A program made the translations under genes and the position numbers. Shown here piece by piece: positions 22,834-22,909 of a DNA stretch of 22,909 nt (position 1 is the stretch's first letter; each line of letters opens with the position of its first letter). The DNA lies in assembly GCA_004335635.1 (NCBI GenBank), contig QAXH01003564.1, forward strand, positions 5,539 to 28,447, in the 5' to 3' direction. Below the pieces are notes generated by a model that saw only the letters and a list, made by a program, of their open reading frames with translations, was not told the DNA's origin and did no database searches. The DNA comes from Chloromonas sp. AAM2 (taxonomy: Eukaryota; Chlorophyta; Chlorophyceae; Chlamydomonadales; Chlamydomonadaceae).

Positions 22834-22909
22834 CGGTGTCAAACGGCAGGCTCTGACGGTGTCAAACAGTGTCTGCGACAGGCTCTGACAGTGCCAAACT
22901 ATGTCTGCG
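22834..22909. repeat. Degenerate ~32-bp tandem repeat, truncated by the window edge
   Basis: Three units start at 22834, 22857 and 22889. Each opens with CGGTGTCAAAC or CAGTGCCAAAC; the full middle unit continues with AGTGTCTGCGA and closes with CAGGCTCTGA. The first unit lacks an internal 9 bp. The third runs off the end of the window. It may be the edge of a minisatellite or satellite block. Confidence 0.85.

Noticed and set aside
1..22909. Prokaryotic features: operons, CRISPR arrays, insertion sequences, tRNA or rRNA genes
   Set aside because: No spaced identical repeats, terminal inverted repeats with a transposase, or cloverleaf-like sequences were seen, and the genes have spliceosomal introns.

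Overview
The window looks like nuclear DNA of a green alga (Chlorophyta; class not determinable from here). The genes are cut by many short introns with GT-AG ends, mostly with a TGCAG-type acceptor. Exons are GC-rich with C or G at most third positions, introns are less GC-rich, and CA and other simple repeats sit in the introns. Products carry organelle-targeting extensions. No prokaryotic operon, CRISPR array, tRNA, rRNA or transposase was recognised.

Layout. (1) 72-183, minus strand: one internal exon of a gene that leaves the left edge, with a possible cysteine pair of a MYND-type zinc finger (weak). (2) 1574-6924, plus: a 15-exon ClpX gene, the AAA+ unfoldase of the Clp protease, with a presequence-like N-terminus pointing to mitochondria (702 residues in my splice model). 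(3) 8943-11188, minus: a 4-exon nuclear gene for a Ycf66-family membrane protein with a probable plastid transit peptide and a long Q/P/G/Y/A-rich tail (406 residues). (4) 13234-17035, minus: a 9-exon major facilitator transporter with antiporter motifs and a large central loop (603 residues). (5) 17465-21044, plus: an 8-exon VASt-domain (StAR-like sterol/lipid-transfer) protein with a C-terminal membrane anchor and no visible GRAM domain (402 residues). Genes 4 and 5 are divergent and share a 429-bp spacer. The last 1.9 kb holds no recognisable gene, but has a short very GC-rich patch and a degenerate tandem repeat that runs off the right edge.

The exon models were assembled by hand by matching splice sites, reading phase and family motifs. 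Every junction in genes 2 to 5 keeps the frame, which is strong internal support. The least certain parts are ClpX exons 1-3 and the N-terminus of the VASt protein. The genes do not form a pathway: they are unrelated housekeeping, organelle and membrane functions. The most unusual item is the nuclear Ycf66 gene, because that family is usually known from cyanobacteria and from plastid genomes of streptophytes. I found no convincing new multi-gene system.
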